Shown here piece by piece: positions 1-12,368 of a DNA stretch of 64,000 nt; within the stretch, counting starts at the first letter, position 1, and every line of letters begins with the position of its first letter. Location: contig CM049316.1 in assembly GCA_026874595.1 (NCBI GenBank), positions 39,068,695 through 39,132,694 of the forward strand. The letters are read 5' to 3'. The DNA is from Sipunculus nudus (taxonomy: Eukaryota; Annelida; Sipuncula; Golfingiida; Sipunculidae). The notes beneath the pieces are model-generated. The model did no database searches, was not told the DNA's origin, and worked only from the letters and a program-made list of their open reading frames with translations. The translations under genes were made by a program, and so were the position numbers.

Positions 1-267
1 CAGTGTTGCTCCGTTGACAAGGAATCCTTGTAATCAACTTTATTAATGATACCTTAGAGTTAAATTTGGGTAACACGTGCCAAATTTGTTTTTAACATTA
101 GACTCTCTTTCCATCTTTGGTAGAATTTACCTTTTATTTTTTATTATTCTTGAAAAAACGAGTTGTTTGGTATTTTTAACAGTTCTAACACGGATGTGGG
201 CACGGGTCCAGGTGGAATTAAAAGATAAAATTAGTCCATAAATTATACATGTATATATACATATACA

Positions 268-271
<4 letters not shown>

Positions 272-315
<44 letters not shown>
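272..315. repeat. (AT)n microsatellite
   Basis: About 22 uninterrupted TA dinucleotides, preceded by shorter imperfect TA/CA runs. Confidence 0.95.
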
Positions 316-316
<1 letters not shown>

Positions 317-1785
317 CATATATAATAAAATCTCATATTATATAATAACGACCACTAATGGGACCTTGATAAAGTGGTCGTTTTTTCAAATTGGTCATCT
401 AAGCCGGGTTTGACTAAGACGGATCTAACAACAGGATCACTTACGGCCATATATGGGTTTTAAAAAGTGCTCTGTGACCGCCATGTAGCTGATCATTTTT
501 CTTTGCAGATGCAGAGTGAAAGCAGTTAGAGACAAAGCCAATTAAATAAATCAGAGGTGGATGAGCAAGGTTGAAACCATTCGCAAATATGACAGGAACA
601 CACCATATACATTGACAGAGACGGTTTCCTCCACAAACGTTGTTGAGCAAGTAAATAAAGATGCAGAGGTTTAATTTATGGCAATGTCCTTCCAAGGTCA
701 TAACAACAATATATAAGATTCGACGGAGGTATTTCGCCGTTTCATTGAAGGGGTCTGATTGAAATATACGACAAAAATAAACGACAAGTCTGTGATAGGA
801 AATGTATAGGAGGTATTTTCCACTTTCGAATCAGAAAAATTTTCGGAGTTCTGAAACATCCAGCTGTTTGAGCAAATATAAGCATTTGCTCAAGCATTAA
901 CACCTGACTGGATGCACAATGCAGGGTCCTTACGATTATGTTTAAAATTTAAAAGGCATTCCACTCGATTCCCATGAGATTTGTCTGTTTGTTGAGATAG
1001 CTAGCAAGCGGAATATGTGATCATTTTGAATCTGGGCAATTAACCCTATACAAACGATATAGGTTAATATTATGGACACCTTGTAAAATCGGGACTACAT
1101 TTGGGGGGCATCCATCTGTATGATCGAAGAAAACTTTCGACTGCAGTGTCGTCCGTGAGCACAGATCACACTGTTACCCCGTGAACAAAACTTAGACATA
1201 TACCTGCAGACAAAACCCATCCTTTTACAATGCCATATTTTTTACGACTTATCAGTGTATCTAGTTTTATATTTAAATGATTCAAGGAAATGCAACATAT
1301 TACAATCGTTTTCATCATGTTCAATTCTTACGGTAACATGTAAGAGTTCATGAGACTCTGCTACCTCTGATGAAAGTAGACCTACCATATTCCACAACAT
1401 CTTGATCATATGCATACATATATGTATATGCTAATTTATGCTAAACATGCAAGTATTTCCGACAGGGGCATGTTCTCGAGGTTGCTGTCAAGTGGTCCAT
1501 TGGGTATGTTTAATATACAATTTAATATACAGATCTCATGTCTTGTCAGGTTTAAGCAAATGTTATAAACAAAAACGATCTAATTAAATAAAAAATATAT
1601 GTATATAATTTAATTAAAATATGCCTGATGGAATGTTTCGAAAGGTTTTCAAACTGATTTGTGCCTTAATTACCAAAATAATTATGTTCACAAGAAACAT
1701 TTATAATTTCTTTAAATAACATTTAGAAAAAGAATTATATGTTCAAATTTATATTTTTAAGTACTGTAATAAAGTAACCAGAATT

Positions 1786-1822
<37 letters not shown>
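1786..1822. repeat. (AT)n microsatellite
   Basis: TA dinucleotide run with one AC interruption at about 1800. Confidence 0.93.
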
Positions 1823-2349
1823 CACAGCTCCTCTGGTGATACCGGTACTGGAACTCGCGATATGTGCTCTTAGGATACTTGTGTGCTGTCGAGACCACGG
1901 TCCCCGGTAGAATGCAAAGTTTAACATAAGACTTCAACATATCAGTTATTTCACTCCGATCATTACATATAAAAGATAATATTTTGCAAGTTATAAACGT
2001 AGATGCACTTTTGCGCCATTGACTTTAACATGTTGAAAACGATTGGAATTTTATATCCTAATTTTGAAGAAATATAAATATTGAATATTGAACCCCTCTA
2101 CAGTTTGACTACATAACTCAAAGACACAAGGGAAACGTTTTTCAGGAACAGGAAAGCCATATTTTTTTGTAAAAATTGCCTCAATATGTTCTCTTTACAT
2201 TGCATATCAAAATAATTCCCCAATATGGGAGGGAGATACCTATACCATCCCCATGTACCTGTAACTAACTTTAATGAAACCATGATTCATAATTGAAAAT
2301 AATTAAAACCTGTATTTTCAAACACTAAAACCTATATAACGCATAGTAT

Positions 2350-2402
2350 GATAATAATAATAATAATATATACATATATATATATATATACATTTATATA
2401 TA
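2350..2402. repeat. (ATA)n / (TA)n compound microsatellite
   Basis: Six or seven ATA units run directly into imperfect TA repeats. Confidence 0.9.
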
Positions 2403-2435
2403 TTAGTTCACATACATGCATATTATCGTCCCTCA

Positions 2436-2745
2436 CCCCCCCCCCCCCCCCGTTTTCGAATTTTTGGATCCGCCACTGATCCCTCCCCTACCTCAATCCT
2501 GGCTACGCCCCTGTCCTGTGGCCATGACCTTTGACCCCGTGACCTCAAAATCGATAGGGTTCTTCATCTATTGATGGGTGAGCTATATGTGCAAGATGAA
2601 AGGTTTTGGTCAAACGGTTTGGCTTGAAATCGATCCATAATCTAATTCCGGACGGACAGACGGACGGTCGGGTAAAGACGAACGCACGAACGGAGACGTT
2701 ATTGTATCCCTATCGCAACTTCGTTGCGAGGGGATAATTAATATA
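2436..2745 (+). repeat. mollusc-type interspersed repeat
   Basis: A 16-nt C run is followed by sequence containing GACCTTTGACCCCGTGACC, then GGACGGACAGACGGACGG, and ends near a short perfect hairpin (CGCAACTTCGTTGCG, about 2715-2729) followed by GAGGGGATAA. I recognise this layout as a common interspersed repeat style in bivalve genomes. That identification rests on recall and was not searched. Confidence 0.55.
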
Positions 2746-2840
2746 GCACAATATTGGTCTCATGTCAACTTGTCTTCATGCGGAATACAAATGTACCATG
2801 AAAAGGAAAATATGAACAAATTTATACTTATTCCCTTAAA

Positions 2841-2855
2841 CCCCCCCCCCCCCCC
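2841..2855. repeat. poly-C run
   Basis: Fifteen consecutive C residues just upstream of the tandem duplication. Confidence 0.95.
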
Positions 2856-2906
2856 GACAGATCTCAGAGTTTATACACTCACCATGAAAATGTTACCTTC
2901 ATGGAT

Positions 2907-4190
2907 CAAAAGTAATATTTTTTTACAGTATACAGGCAATGCATCATTAATGTGAAATCTAAATTTTTCTTTACAGATCCAAATACTTTTCAAGTAATTG
3001 ATTTAAAAATAATCGATTACAATTACAAATACTTTTGTGTTTTCAGAAAAGTAATCGATTAAAATCACAATTCTTAAAGTAATCGCAATTACTTTTATGT
3101 TTTAGGAGCATTTAACTTATGCAAACAGCATCTAGGTAAGAGTATGGTTCGAGCTCTTATCATTTTTACTAGACGTGACAAATTTAATAAAGGCACACCC
3201 AACACAATCTATATATAAAAAAATAAATCGCAATAGGATATGTACAAAGAGTCAATGTTAAGTGATAATGTCATATTGAATGAAACGTTTATTTGTAGCC
3301 ACAAAACGGATCCAGATTGTTGTATATCAATGAAGCTTATGAAAAAAGAAAAGAAAAGAAATCAGCTGAGCATTATTATAAAGACATAAACATATGTATG
3401 TGGCTTTGGGTTACCACTAAACGGATATAAGCCGGGCCATTTCAATGAAGGTATGGTAAAAAAGGAACAAAACCATACTTAAACATTATTTTCAAGAAAA
3501 GCTTGTCTATGTGGCTTCTTGATACCACTAAAAGGGTAGAAACCAAAAGTAATATTTTTCACAGTATACAGGCAATGCATCATTAATGTGAAATCTAAAT
3601 TTTTCTTTACAGTGAGTCAGACCCAAATACTTTTCAAGTAATTGATTTAAAAATAATCGATTACAATTACAAACTCTTTTGTGTTTTCAGAAAAGTAATC
3701 GATTAAAATCACAATTCTTAAAGTAATCGCAATTACTTTTATGTTTTAGGAGCATTTAACTTATGCAAGAACAGCAACTAGGTAAGAGTATGGTTTGAGC
3801 TCTTATCATTTTTACCAGACGTGCCAAATTTAATAAAGGCACAACCAACACAATCTATATATAAAAAAATAAATCGCAATAGGATATGTACAAAGAGTCA
3901 ATGTTAAGTGATAATGTCATATTGAATGAAACGTTTAATTGTAGCCACAAAACGGATCCAGATTGTTGTATATCAATGAAGCTTATGAAAAAAGAAAAGA
4001 AAAGAAATCAACTGAGCATTATTATAAAGACATTAACATATGTATGTGGCTTTGGGTTACCACTAAACGGATATAAGCCGGGCCATTTCAATGAAGGTAT
4101 GGTAAAAAAGGAACAAAACCATAGTTAAACATTATTTTCAAGAAAAGCTTGCCTATGTGGCTTCTGGATACCACTAAAAGGGTAGAAACC
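2907..4190. repeat. 637-bp tandem direct duplication
   Basis: Unit 1 (2907-3543) and unit 2 (3544-4190) are head-to-tail copies with only scattered substitutions and small indels. Each starts at CAAAAGTAATATTTTT and ends at AAAAGGGTAGAAACC. Each unit holds several short AAGTAATCGATTAC-type motifs in both orientations near its start. Unit 2 leaves an 80-codon open frame (3886-4128) that unit 1 interrupts; I see no homology in it and regard it as chance. Confidence 0.9.
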
Positions 4191-4503
4191 GTGACATTTC
4201 AAAACAACTGTTTCTGTTTGTTTATTTACATAAAATTCATAAACGTCTTCTTGATTTCCCACATTAGTTTGAATCTTTGATTATCCTTTGTTTACAAGTA
4301 AGTTGTCATGTGCTTTGGCGAAGTGTACGAGTCAATAAAAATACACTTTATAATATTGTTAACAATATATATGACAACTCTTGTTAGACTGATTCAACCT
4401 TTTAGATTTTCGTGTTTTTCTTGGAATTTATTTAAATAATATATCATTGGTTAAAAAGAAACAAATTTATCATTGAATTGTTCAGCATTAGGGATAATCT
4501 AAA

Positions 4504-4955
4504 CAGTGTTGGGTGAACCTGAAATCAGGTTCAGGCTACCCTAAGGATTAACTTAAAAGTGTTTTCAGTTAACCGGGAGTAACCTGAAGTCTTTACATTG
4601 GGGTAGCTTTGATGGGAAACTTTTTTATTCTGTCAAAATTAACTTGTAGCCTGAGATAATAACATATAATTTAAAATGCATATGTGCCTTTGAAGTACAT
4701 GAGGAACAACCATTGGAAATTGGTTAATAGCCAGGTGTGCCTAATAAATTTGACAGTTTGATTTAATTATTCATATGAGACAAATATACCCAAAATTAAT
4801 TGAAAAGTGATTATTCAAACTATTACTTTTCAAAAGCAATCGATTACAATTACAATTACTCTCCAGGATTAGAAAATGTAATCAATTAAAATTACTTGAA
4901 AAAGTAATTGTAATTACATTTACTTCAAATACAATTACTTTTCGACCCAACTCTG
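4504..4955. mobile_element. possible MITE with hAT-like ends
   Basis: The left end reads CAGTGTTGGGT and the right end ACCCAACTCTG, an 11-bp terminal inverted repeat with one mismatch. The interior 3' third is rich in AAGTAATCGATTAC / GTAATTGTAATTAC motifs shared with the duplication at 2907-4190. CAGTG-type ends suit non-autonomous hAT elements, but I find no matching 8-bp target duplication, so the boundaries and class are tentative. Confidence 0.4.
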
Positions 4956-5559
4956 CAGTGAATACTTGTAACATTATATTGTATAAAACTACCTTGTGAT
5001 TGTACTGTAGGTAGTTTTCCAGGATCAAACTCTGTATATTTGTAACTTATTGTACAGGCAGAGGGAGGGACACCAAAACCAAAACGACAAGTATTCCTGG
5101 ATCTCAATCAAAACCCGAATTCCGGAGCTCCATCTGAACCTATCAGTCCAGTCAGGCGGATCCTAGGGTGTCACTGAAGGGATTGCCTCCTGACCCCTGG
5201 GACGGGTGTAAACATATTTAGAGAAGGCTTGAGTCAGTACTGTCAGGCATACTCGCTGAGCAAATGGAAACCTCTGTAATCTGGGCACCATCGGGGCTGG
5301 TTTAAACTGCGAACTTTATAGAGATGACCACTATATGGGGTTCATTCCTGAAACATGTATAACAAACAAATAAGGAAGTTATATCCTCCGTTCAGGCCTC
5401 TTTGTGTTTCCTGCTTGCCTTCTCAATATGTTTTCGTTTTTTTTTTCCACTGAAGATGTCTCAACATGTCACAGGGGCTATGTTTTAGTTTTCTTTGTCC
5501 CCTTAAGATATCTCTACATGTTATTTTTTTGTTGTTTTTTTTTGGAGCTAGTGATAATA

Positions 5560-5745
5560 AATTTCAGACAGACACCCGAAAACCAATCCCAAATAAGGTA
5601 TGCATTAGAGCAATCACTGACCCAGAATTGAATGAATGCGGATAATATCTAAGAAAGTTATCGCACGAAAACGAAATCCTGACGGACGGACAGACAGACG
5701 ACCCAAAACAATGTCCCCCGTTCCACGGAACCGGGGACAATAAGG
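5560..5745 (+). repeat. interspersed repeat with hairpin end
   Basis: Contains GACGGACGGACAGACAGACG and closes on CCCCCGTTCCACGGAACCGGGG, which folds as a hairpin. The style matches the repeat at 2436-2745. Family assignment is by recall only. Confidence 0.5.
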
Positions 5746-5818
5746 AGAAAAATTGGACTGTCAAAATAGAGGTGTCCATATTATGGAGGTGCCCACTAGG
5801 ATAGGTCTCGCTGTATTA

Positions 5819-5820
<2 letters not shown>

Positions 5821-5852
<32 letters not shown>

Positions 5853-5866
5853 CTTCCATGCAAACT

Positions 5867-5931
<65 letters not shown>

Positions 5932-5946
5932 CTTCCATGCAAACTT
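5821..5946. repeat. (AT)n microsatellite with duplicated spacer
   Basis: An (AT)15 run, the 17-bp spacer TTCTTCCATGCAAACTT, another long (AT)n run with one GT break, then the same 17-bp spacer again. This suggests unequal exchange or slippage that copied the spacer together with the array. Confidence 0.92.
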
Positions 5947-7159
5947 TTGCGTGTGACACTCAAGATTTAAATCTATGAAAATGTTTAATTTAGGCGAGAA
6001 TCAACTTTCAAACATGAGAATTAGTTGCCAGGGCAAAAAAGAAAATTTTGAGTTGGTTAGAAAGTGTTCATTATAAAAAAATAATTATTGCAAACCATTC
6101 CCGTGGAACTCATGATTCATTGTCTCTGCTTTCTTAGTTATCTCATGACCGATTCAGAGCGAACGTCCAAGGGATATAGATAGCTTTATATCTTAGCTTG
6201 TTGCAAATAAACGAATACAACAATGGAATTTCAGATAAACGTGACCAAATTACTTTCAAACCACCATTCTCTCTAGCAGACATTTTGTGCCCGAATTTGG
6301 AGAACACTTTGGAGAATCATCAATACAAGTTTGATATGCCTTGGCTACACGCCTGACTAATCTGAGCCACTTGTTTGTTATTATTTCATCTTGTAAATCA
6401 TACTTTATGGGAGTTCCGGCCATCTCCTTCCTTCCTATAGACAATCACTGGATAACCACGTACTCTCGTACCCTGGATTCGCAAGTTATATTATGTCGGT
6501 TATGTTGTGCTGAATGAATCCCCTGTGACCTTAGATGACAGGTGGTGCTTAAATAACAAATGTAAAAACATGGTGATAAAATGACGCCCCAGCATAAAGA
6601 AATGTGTGCATTCTGATAACAGTACCGTGTTGATAACGTGTTAATCAGGGTTCGATCCATGATCTTGAGAAGGGGTGTTAACCCTTTATTCAAAAGTACC
6701 AATTCAGTGAAAACCCACAACACAGGAGTTGAGGCTGGCCTTAAAAATAGGGAAAACATTACAAAGAAAAAATAAATATACTCCTACTGTGGGGCTTAAA
6801 TCCTCTCAAGCCTATATAAATTCTGTGATTTGTATATGCTTACGTTTACACACATAGAGGGTTATTCTGGGTTGTATACCAAGCACTTTCAGAGGGTGAT
6901 GAGGTGATATTTTATTAATGTGTAAAAAGGCAGCAAAAATCACATATAAGCAATGCCAAACGTTGACACACACGGTTGCCCTTATCAAAATGGTATATCA
7001 ACAGTTAAATTAACCTAACGACATTGCTGAATGCGGAATAGATGACGAGATTTCAATAGAAGCTGGATGAAGCTTGTAAAGTGTCGGGGATGTAGTGAAG
7101 CAGTCCCTAAGAATACACGTTGCTAATTATAATACTTTGATAATACAACCATAGAAGGC
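5947..7159. other. gene-free interval
   Basis: Two short minus-strand open frames (6256-6444 and 6445-6759) have no recognisable domain. Nothing else is supported. Confidence 0.55.
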
Positions 7160-7160
7160 G

Positions 7161-7194
<34 letters not shown>

Positions 7195-7200
7195 TTATAT
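7160..7200. repeat. (AC)n(AT)n compound microsatellite
   Basis: About 12 AC units run into about 6 AT units. It lies roughly 280 bp beyond the stop of the UDP-glycosyltransferase gene. Confidence 0.93.
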
Positions 7201-7479
7201 TGGACTACCTTTGGACTGGTATTTTCAATTTCACTGTTTTATTTTGGGACTAACCACCATAATGCACAATCTAGCACGAAATGGGAATTTGACACCAGAG
7301 TCTCTTGATTTTAATTATACGTTATAGCCAGTTAAAGAGAAGTTAAAAATAACAAGTATAGTTACCAATAGTGCGTATTTAATAGTTGTAATATCGTATA
7401 TATCAAACATTTCATTAATAAATTTCAAAATATTGTAAAACATGTATGTATATATGTTAGCCATCCGTATACATTTTGG

Positions 7480-9024
7480 CTATTTTCTAAATGAGTTGAT
7501 AATCAAATGAATTATTACGCAGAAAAATATTGTAAATGAGAAAACCACGGTGAATAACATACCTAATACATCAAACATCAAATAACCGTACCAGGGCAAG
7601 TTTAAGGCATAGGAATGTAAATGTTTTCCTCCGAACTGCAAAAGGTGTTCGACCCAGTAAACCATAGACTCTGTAGCATTCATAGGTCGGCTTTTCATGA
7701 TTCGCGACGCCTTCCTCACTTTGTCTTTATATGAACAATCTTCAAGAACTTTCCTGACAGTTTCTACAAGCGCAGTCGATGTCAAGGTATTAAGGTCAAG
7801 GACACGCCCATACCCTTTGTATTCCACCAGCGCAGCATTGTAAGGCTGCTCGGCAAAGATCGGGATTACGACAATCGGGACGCCGTGATAAACCGACTCG
7901 TGTAAACTGTTTGAACCACCATGGGAAACGAAAACTTTGATCTTTTCGTGGCCTAGCAAGTCGTTTTGTTGAAACCATGGTACTGTCAGAATATTTTCTC
8001 CTTGAAATTTTGAGTTATTTTCAGCTTTTATTACTACCCCGTAATCGGTCAGACTTCTTAACGCGTCTGAAAGTATCAACTGTACTCTTTCCGGCATAGC
8101 GTTGACAGATGATCCAAATGAAACTAGAATGGTACCTTTATAAAAGGCTTTAATGAAATCTTCAATGTCCTGGGCCACAGACACAGCAGGTCTTGGTGTA
8201 ACAGCTCCGATGTATTGGACGTGGGGCATTGTGGGTTCGGGGTATGCTAACACTGGATCGCTTGAAATCATAAACATGGCGGCTTGAGACGCTAAATGGT
8301 GCCAGTCATTGATATGCGAGTCCGGCAGGTGGCGCTGCAGCATAGTAGTGTTCCGTAGACTGTACATTGGAAAAATATTCAGCTTGACGGTTGTGTAAAA
8401 GTTAAGCACTCGTTGAACGAAGCTCATTTTCTCTGTATAGGCCAAGGTCATGGCCGGAACAAAAGAGGGCATTATGGGAATTCCTGTCAGCCAGGGCTTT
8501 GGTAAATTGAAATAATCGATGAACGGAATCCCGAGTTTATATGGTAATATACCCCAGCAATTAGCCAGGGGGATTCCATCAATAATCGCTAAGCTGATAT
8601 TTATCGCATTTACTTCTTTGAGAAAGCTTTGATCAGACATGGCGGCGTCGCAGTATTTTAACTGATCTTCTGAAACCTCTTCCGATTGTTTGCGTCGTAA
8701 AGTGATGTTTCTATCCAAGGCCGATTTAACAAGTTTTTGTGAAAAACCCTTACTGTATAGATCTATTATACCTTCCGGGTTTTGATAAATTACCGGTTTG
8801 ATGTTCCATTCTTTCTTCATAGATTTGAGGATTGTGGATGACGTAGGAACGGCGGCGTATAACACGTGACCCCTGAACGGCAAACCCTCGCACGCTGAGG
8901 CGAGCATATGTAACTGACTCTTAAGTGTTCCTGTCAACAGAAGGATGTTAGATTTCTTCATTTCTGCTCCGTTAGTTGCCATGGCAACCAGAAGCATCAA
9001 TATGTAGCTAAACCTGGCCATCAT
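7480..9024 (-). CDS. UDP-glycosyltransferase (UGT1 family), single exon
   Basis: A 514-residue type I membrane enzyme of the ER, predicted to transfer a sugar from a UDP-sugar to small lipophilic acceptors (detoxification or endobiotic conjugation). Residues 1-20 form a signal peptide. The UDP-sugar binding signature is at about 365-398 (FVSHGGSNSLHESVYHGVP, then FAEQPYNAA). The conserved C-terminal block with YWVEH and LPWYGYLMFDV is at about 455-486, followed by a membrane helix (about 487-510) and a short basic tail. Length and architecture match animal UGTs. The expected catalytic His of the N-domain is Gln37 when the segment is anchored on the conserved RGH at 51-53; His39 lies two residues away. 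The partner Asp is present (Asp149, IIDG). WFQQ replaces the usual WxPQ at 350-353. The frame is intact. No intron is needed. A possible poly(A) signal (AATAAA on the minus strand) lies at 7238-7243. The specific substrate cannot be read from sequence. Confidence 0.93.
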   Translation of the reverse strand: MMARFSYILMLLVAMATNGAEMKKSNILLLTGTLKSQLHMLASACEGLPFRGHVLYAAVPTSSTILKSMKKEWNIKPVIYQNPEGIIDLYSKGFSQKLVKSALDRNITLRRKQSEEVSEDQLKYCDAAMSDQSFLKEVNAINISLAIIDGIPLANCWGILPYKLGIPFIDYFNLPKPWLTGIPIMPSFVPAMTLAYTEKMSFVQRVLNFYTTVKLNIFPMYSLRNTTMLQRHLPDSHINDWHHLASQAAMFMISSDPVLAYPEPTMPHVQYIGAVTPRPAVSVAQDIEDFIKAFYKGTILVSFGSSVNAMPERVQLILSDALRSLTDYGVVIKAENNSKFQGENILTVPWFQQNDLLGHEKIKVFVSHGGSNSLHESVYHGVPIVVIPIFAEQPYNAALVEYKGYGRVLDLNTLTSTALVETVRKVLEDCSYKDKVRKASRIMKSRPMNATESMVYWVEHLLQFGGKHLHSYALNLPWYGYLMFDVLGMLFTVVFSFTIFFCVIIHLIINSFRK

Positions 9025-12000
9025 AACATTAACGGAATCCTCAAAGAGACGCTAAACCTGCAAGACACAAATGGTTTGGTAATAAAACCCAGCGACATTT
9101 TTTCAGTCTAGCCTATTTTATTCTATTCAGTTGTTTTACTCTCAAAGGAAATCGTACGTATGCACTTAACAACACTGATTCATATATATTATAGAGAGGC
9201 GGATCGGTAGGGGGGGGGGGGGGAGGGGTGAGTTTCAGCGGGTGCGGACCCCCCATTTTCCGTCGCCGCAACCTTTTATAAAGGGTTTCAGACAAATCTT
9301 TGCAGCCTGACCCCCCCCCCCCCTTTTTTCGGATCTGCGGACCTTTTGTAGTCTTTGTCATTATTCCTCCTTGGTTATACCCCCCCCCTCCTCTTTTTCT
9401 TAATCCAGGATTTGTCTTTGTTATATTAAATATATGTTTGTCATTTGTTATGTGTTCCTCAATAAAGGAGGACAGTGATGGATACAAATGAAACACACGA
9501 TATTTAATTTGATATTTTATTATCTTAAAGCAAATTTAGCATGTTCTGGATTAAGATTAAAGTGTCAATATAGTATATGATAAATATATAACATATTATG
9601 CTCGATGAATCCCTTATTTCAGCCTTACTTCTGCGGAGGTAGATCCTGAATATACAAAATGGATATATCATACTCTTTATTAATCATAGCTATATGCTGA
9701 ACCAAAGCTATATTGGCTTTTGGGACCCCTAAAAGTACCCTGGGACAGCATTTGATTCGATACAAGCAAGCTCATGCAGAACCAAGATCCTGATTGAAAA
9801 CGATTGCTAATGATATCCTTATTTCCACCTCCAACTAACAATTTAAAACAACTAACGGTGTCCTATTAATAAACGTTCATGAGGCTCACCGATTAGCTTT
9901 AGCTTTTATGTCACGTGACAAGAAAAAGGTGTTTGATTTATATGTATCACCTCAAAAGTCCCTTCGATTTCGACAAAATGAGGTTTTATTGTATATGATA
10001 ATGGCCTTGATATAAATTATCAATAATATTATATTATTTGCTCCTGGGCATAAAACTGGTTTATTTTCGAGTTAGTTACAAGACGGGAATTGCACATTTC
10101 CATTTACGAGTAGACAAATAGGGGCGTTCTACACGATAGAATATATCCTGATACACGAATGTTAAACCACCCCCCCCCCCCCCTATCCCACCGTGTTATA
10201 TAGATAGGTTTGATTCACGGTGTCAGCAAAAGGTGGCGCCCCGCTACTCACCATCTTCAGTCTGTTGCCGAGTCCATGCTCCTTTGCTCATCCACGTGGT
10301 ATCCACTGTGGCCAGGGCTGCTATTTATGCTTCACGCCACTCTGAGTATCCGGTCTCATAGCTCACGCCATGCTGTTACTCTGTGCTAACGTAAACTTAA
10401 TTTTCTGTCAGAGCCACTGATTTAAAACATCACGCTTGCCTGTGTCTGATAACAAGTTCAGTAACATACTATCGTATTTATTCGGGCAATGTCCACCCTC
10501 TCTGGCTGTTAACTTCTCACGCATGGGCTCTCTACTGTGGAGTGCCCTCTATAGAGACTGCCAATTACTATAACGCTGTTGCCTTGAACAGGTGCGGATC
10601 TTGAGCAAGACGTGAATGCACGACTCAGTAAGCATTTATATTGAGCTGGTAAGCCTAACTTGAGTCGTGATACGAGCCATACGGAGGAATTTACTACAAC
10701 GTTCATCCATCCTGTTGTACTGATTTTGTGGTAAAAAACCTTAAACTTTACAATTAGGCTACCAATCCTGAATTAACACAAAAGAATACATGTGAACTCA
10801 CAAACCAAACTGAAAATCAGTCCCTATGGTAAAGAGTCATTTCCTGTATCACGTACAAAATGGCCGTGGTTCAGTAACTCGAGCGAGGTGTGTGTTGTTC
10901 TTGATGTCAGAAATCAAACAAACTTGCAGAGGGATTTACCAATATGCTGAGATAAAACGGATTGTTTCTCGCATATGGTAGGCAAAAAAATAGGTATTGT
11001 TAGAAAATGTAGTGTACTAAAAAGCTAACGATTAGTCTAGTTTATATCACGTGACAGCGTACGTACAGGCAATATGGCAATATCAATATGACTAAAACAT
11101 TTGCATGTTCACAGAGCCTTACAGTGCGGTCCTCGATGCAAGACACAGACTCTCTATAAGGTAAGAAGTTCGAAATGGCGCTAACCTCGAGCCAGATTTT
11201 ACTGCTGGACTGACCCAGCATATAAGGTCAAGACCCAGAGATAATGTGATAGACTTCATGGTTTCCAGCAATATTAGGAGCCCGTTATAATAGACTGTCA
11301 AACACTAGCCATTTTGTTGTTTAATGGCCGAGCATGTAATTGCCTTATACTGCCGCACAGTCACATGTAATAAGACGGAAGAAAAGCTGATTTACCCATG
11401 CCGTTTTTTCCGAACAAACCTAAACTGTCCGAGCCGTTATGACCTTGTTGTTGAAATTGACAATTGACATGGACTCAGAATATACCCGAACAAAACAAGT
11501 CACATGGCCACTGTGACGTCATAGCGCCCCATCTGGGTGTGGTCAAGTACCGTTTTACTTTTTTTTATCCGTGGCTAGTCTTAACTGGGGTAAGATGTCA
11601 ACAACCTGTTCGGTCAATTTATATTTTATTAAAAACCTTTGATAATCTTTGAATAACAGATGCAACTCGACCATCATGCTTGGTACTCCCCACGCTGGGG
11701 ATGAAATATAGGGCCCGGTTAGACCTGCAATCTGGTGTTTTACAAGTGTTTCCCAAGCCCCGTCCGTTGTTTCTTTGCACCACGTGACCTTCTTTCCTTC
11801 CGCATCACAACACGTTTTACGTACATGATGAATTATAGTTATGCTGATATTTAATGGTTTCTTGATGCACGTGTCTTGTATGTGGAATTTTCTTGACAAA
11901 ATATTCGAAAAAAAAATACTTCTTCGTTTTTGTGTGATACGGTATTTAAAACGCAAACCAGGCAATAATATTAGGGTAGAAAAATGAATACGTTTATAAC

Positions 12001-12305
12001 AATCGTCTTATTTAAAATATACCAATTCATGCTAACATATCATGGATGTCACAAAAGTATTGGAAAATATACTTGAATTGAATGCAACTGTAAGTGATTA
12101 TCAAAGATGATTAATTAAAATAGGTTTAATTGCTATAAGAACATGGATGAAAGTGGAGATATTCAAAGTTTAATCAGGACAAAAAATTATACACATAAAT
12201 AGGTTATATTTATTATGACATAACAAGCTAAACCTATATTGTACAAAACTAATTAATTTACAGTGTGTGGAGGCGCAATTTCAGCACTCTGACATTACGA
12301 CCAGA

Positions 12306-12306
<1 letters not shown>
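9025..12306. other. no recognised gene; C/G runs
   Basis: Upstream flank of the UGT. Poly-G and poly-C runs occur at about 9210-9223, 9310-9322, 9380-9388 and 10170-10183. The longest open frame is a 136-codon minus-strand frame at 11555-11965 with no motif I recognise. No RNA gene or transposase is visible. Confidence 0.5.

Positions 12307-12365
<59 letters not shown>
12307..12365. repeat. (AT)n microsatellite, left part of insertion site
   Basis: About 29 AT units that end exactly at the 5' LTR of the gag-protease element. The tract resumes as eight bases at 16711-16718 and again at 23917-23969, after the two retrotransposons. Confidence 0.95.

Positions 12366-12368
<3 letters not shown>

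Larger units (their letters stand above)
1..2349. other. gene-free flank
   Basis: No open frame here resembles a known protein; the longest (86 codons, minus strand near 441-701) has no recognisable motif. The sequence is AT-rich and contains two (AT)n microsatellites listed separately. I see no RNA gene and no convincing promoter. Confidence 0.6.

Noticed and set aside
4504-4955. Definite hAT transposon
   Set aside because: The ends are suggestive, but there is no 8-bp target duplication and no transposase; kept only as a tentative MITE.
11555-11965. 136-codon minus-strand frame as a gene
   Set aside because: No signal peptide, domain or repeat pattern that I recognise and no splice context; length is compatible with chance in this composition.
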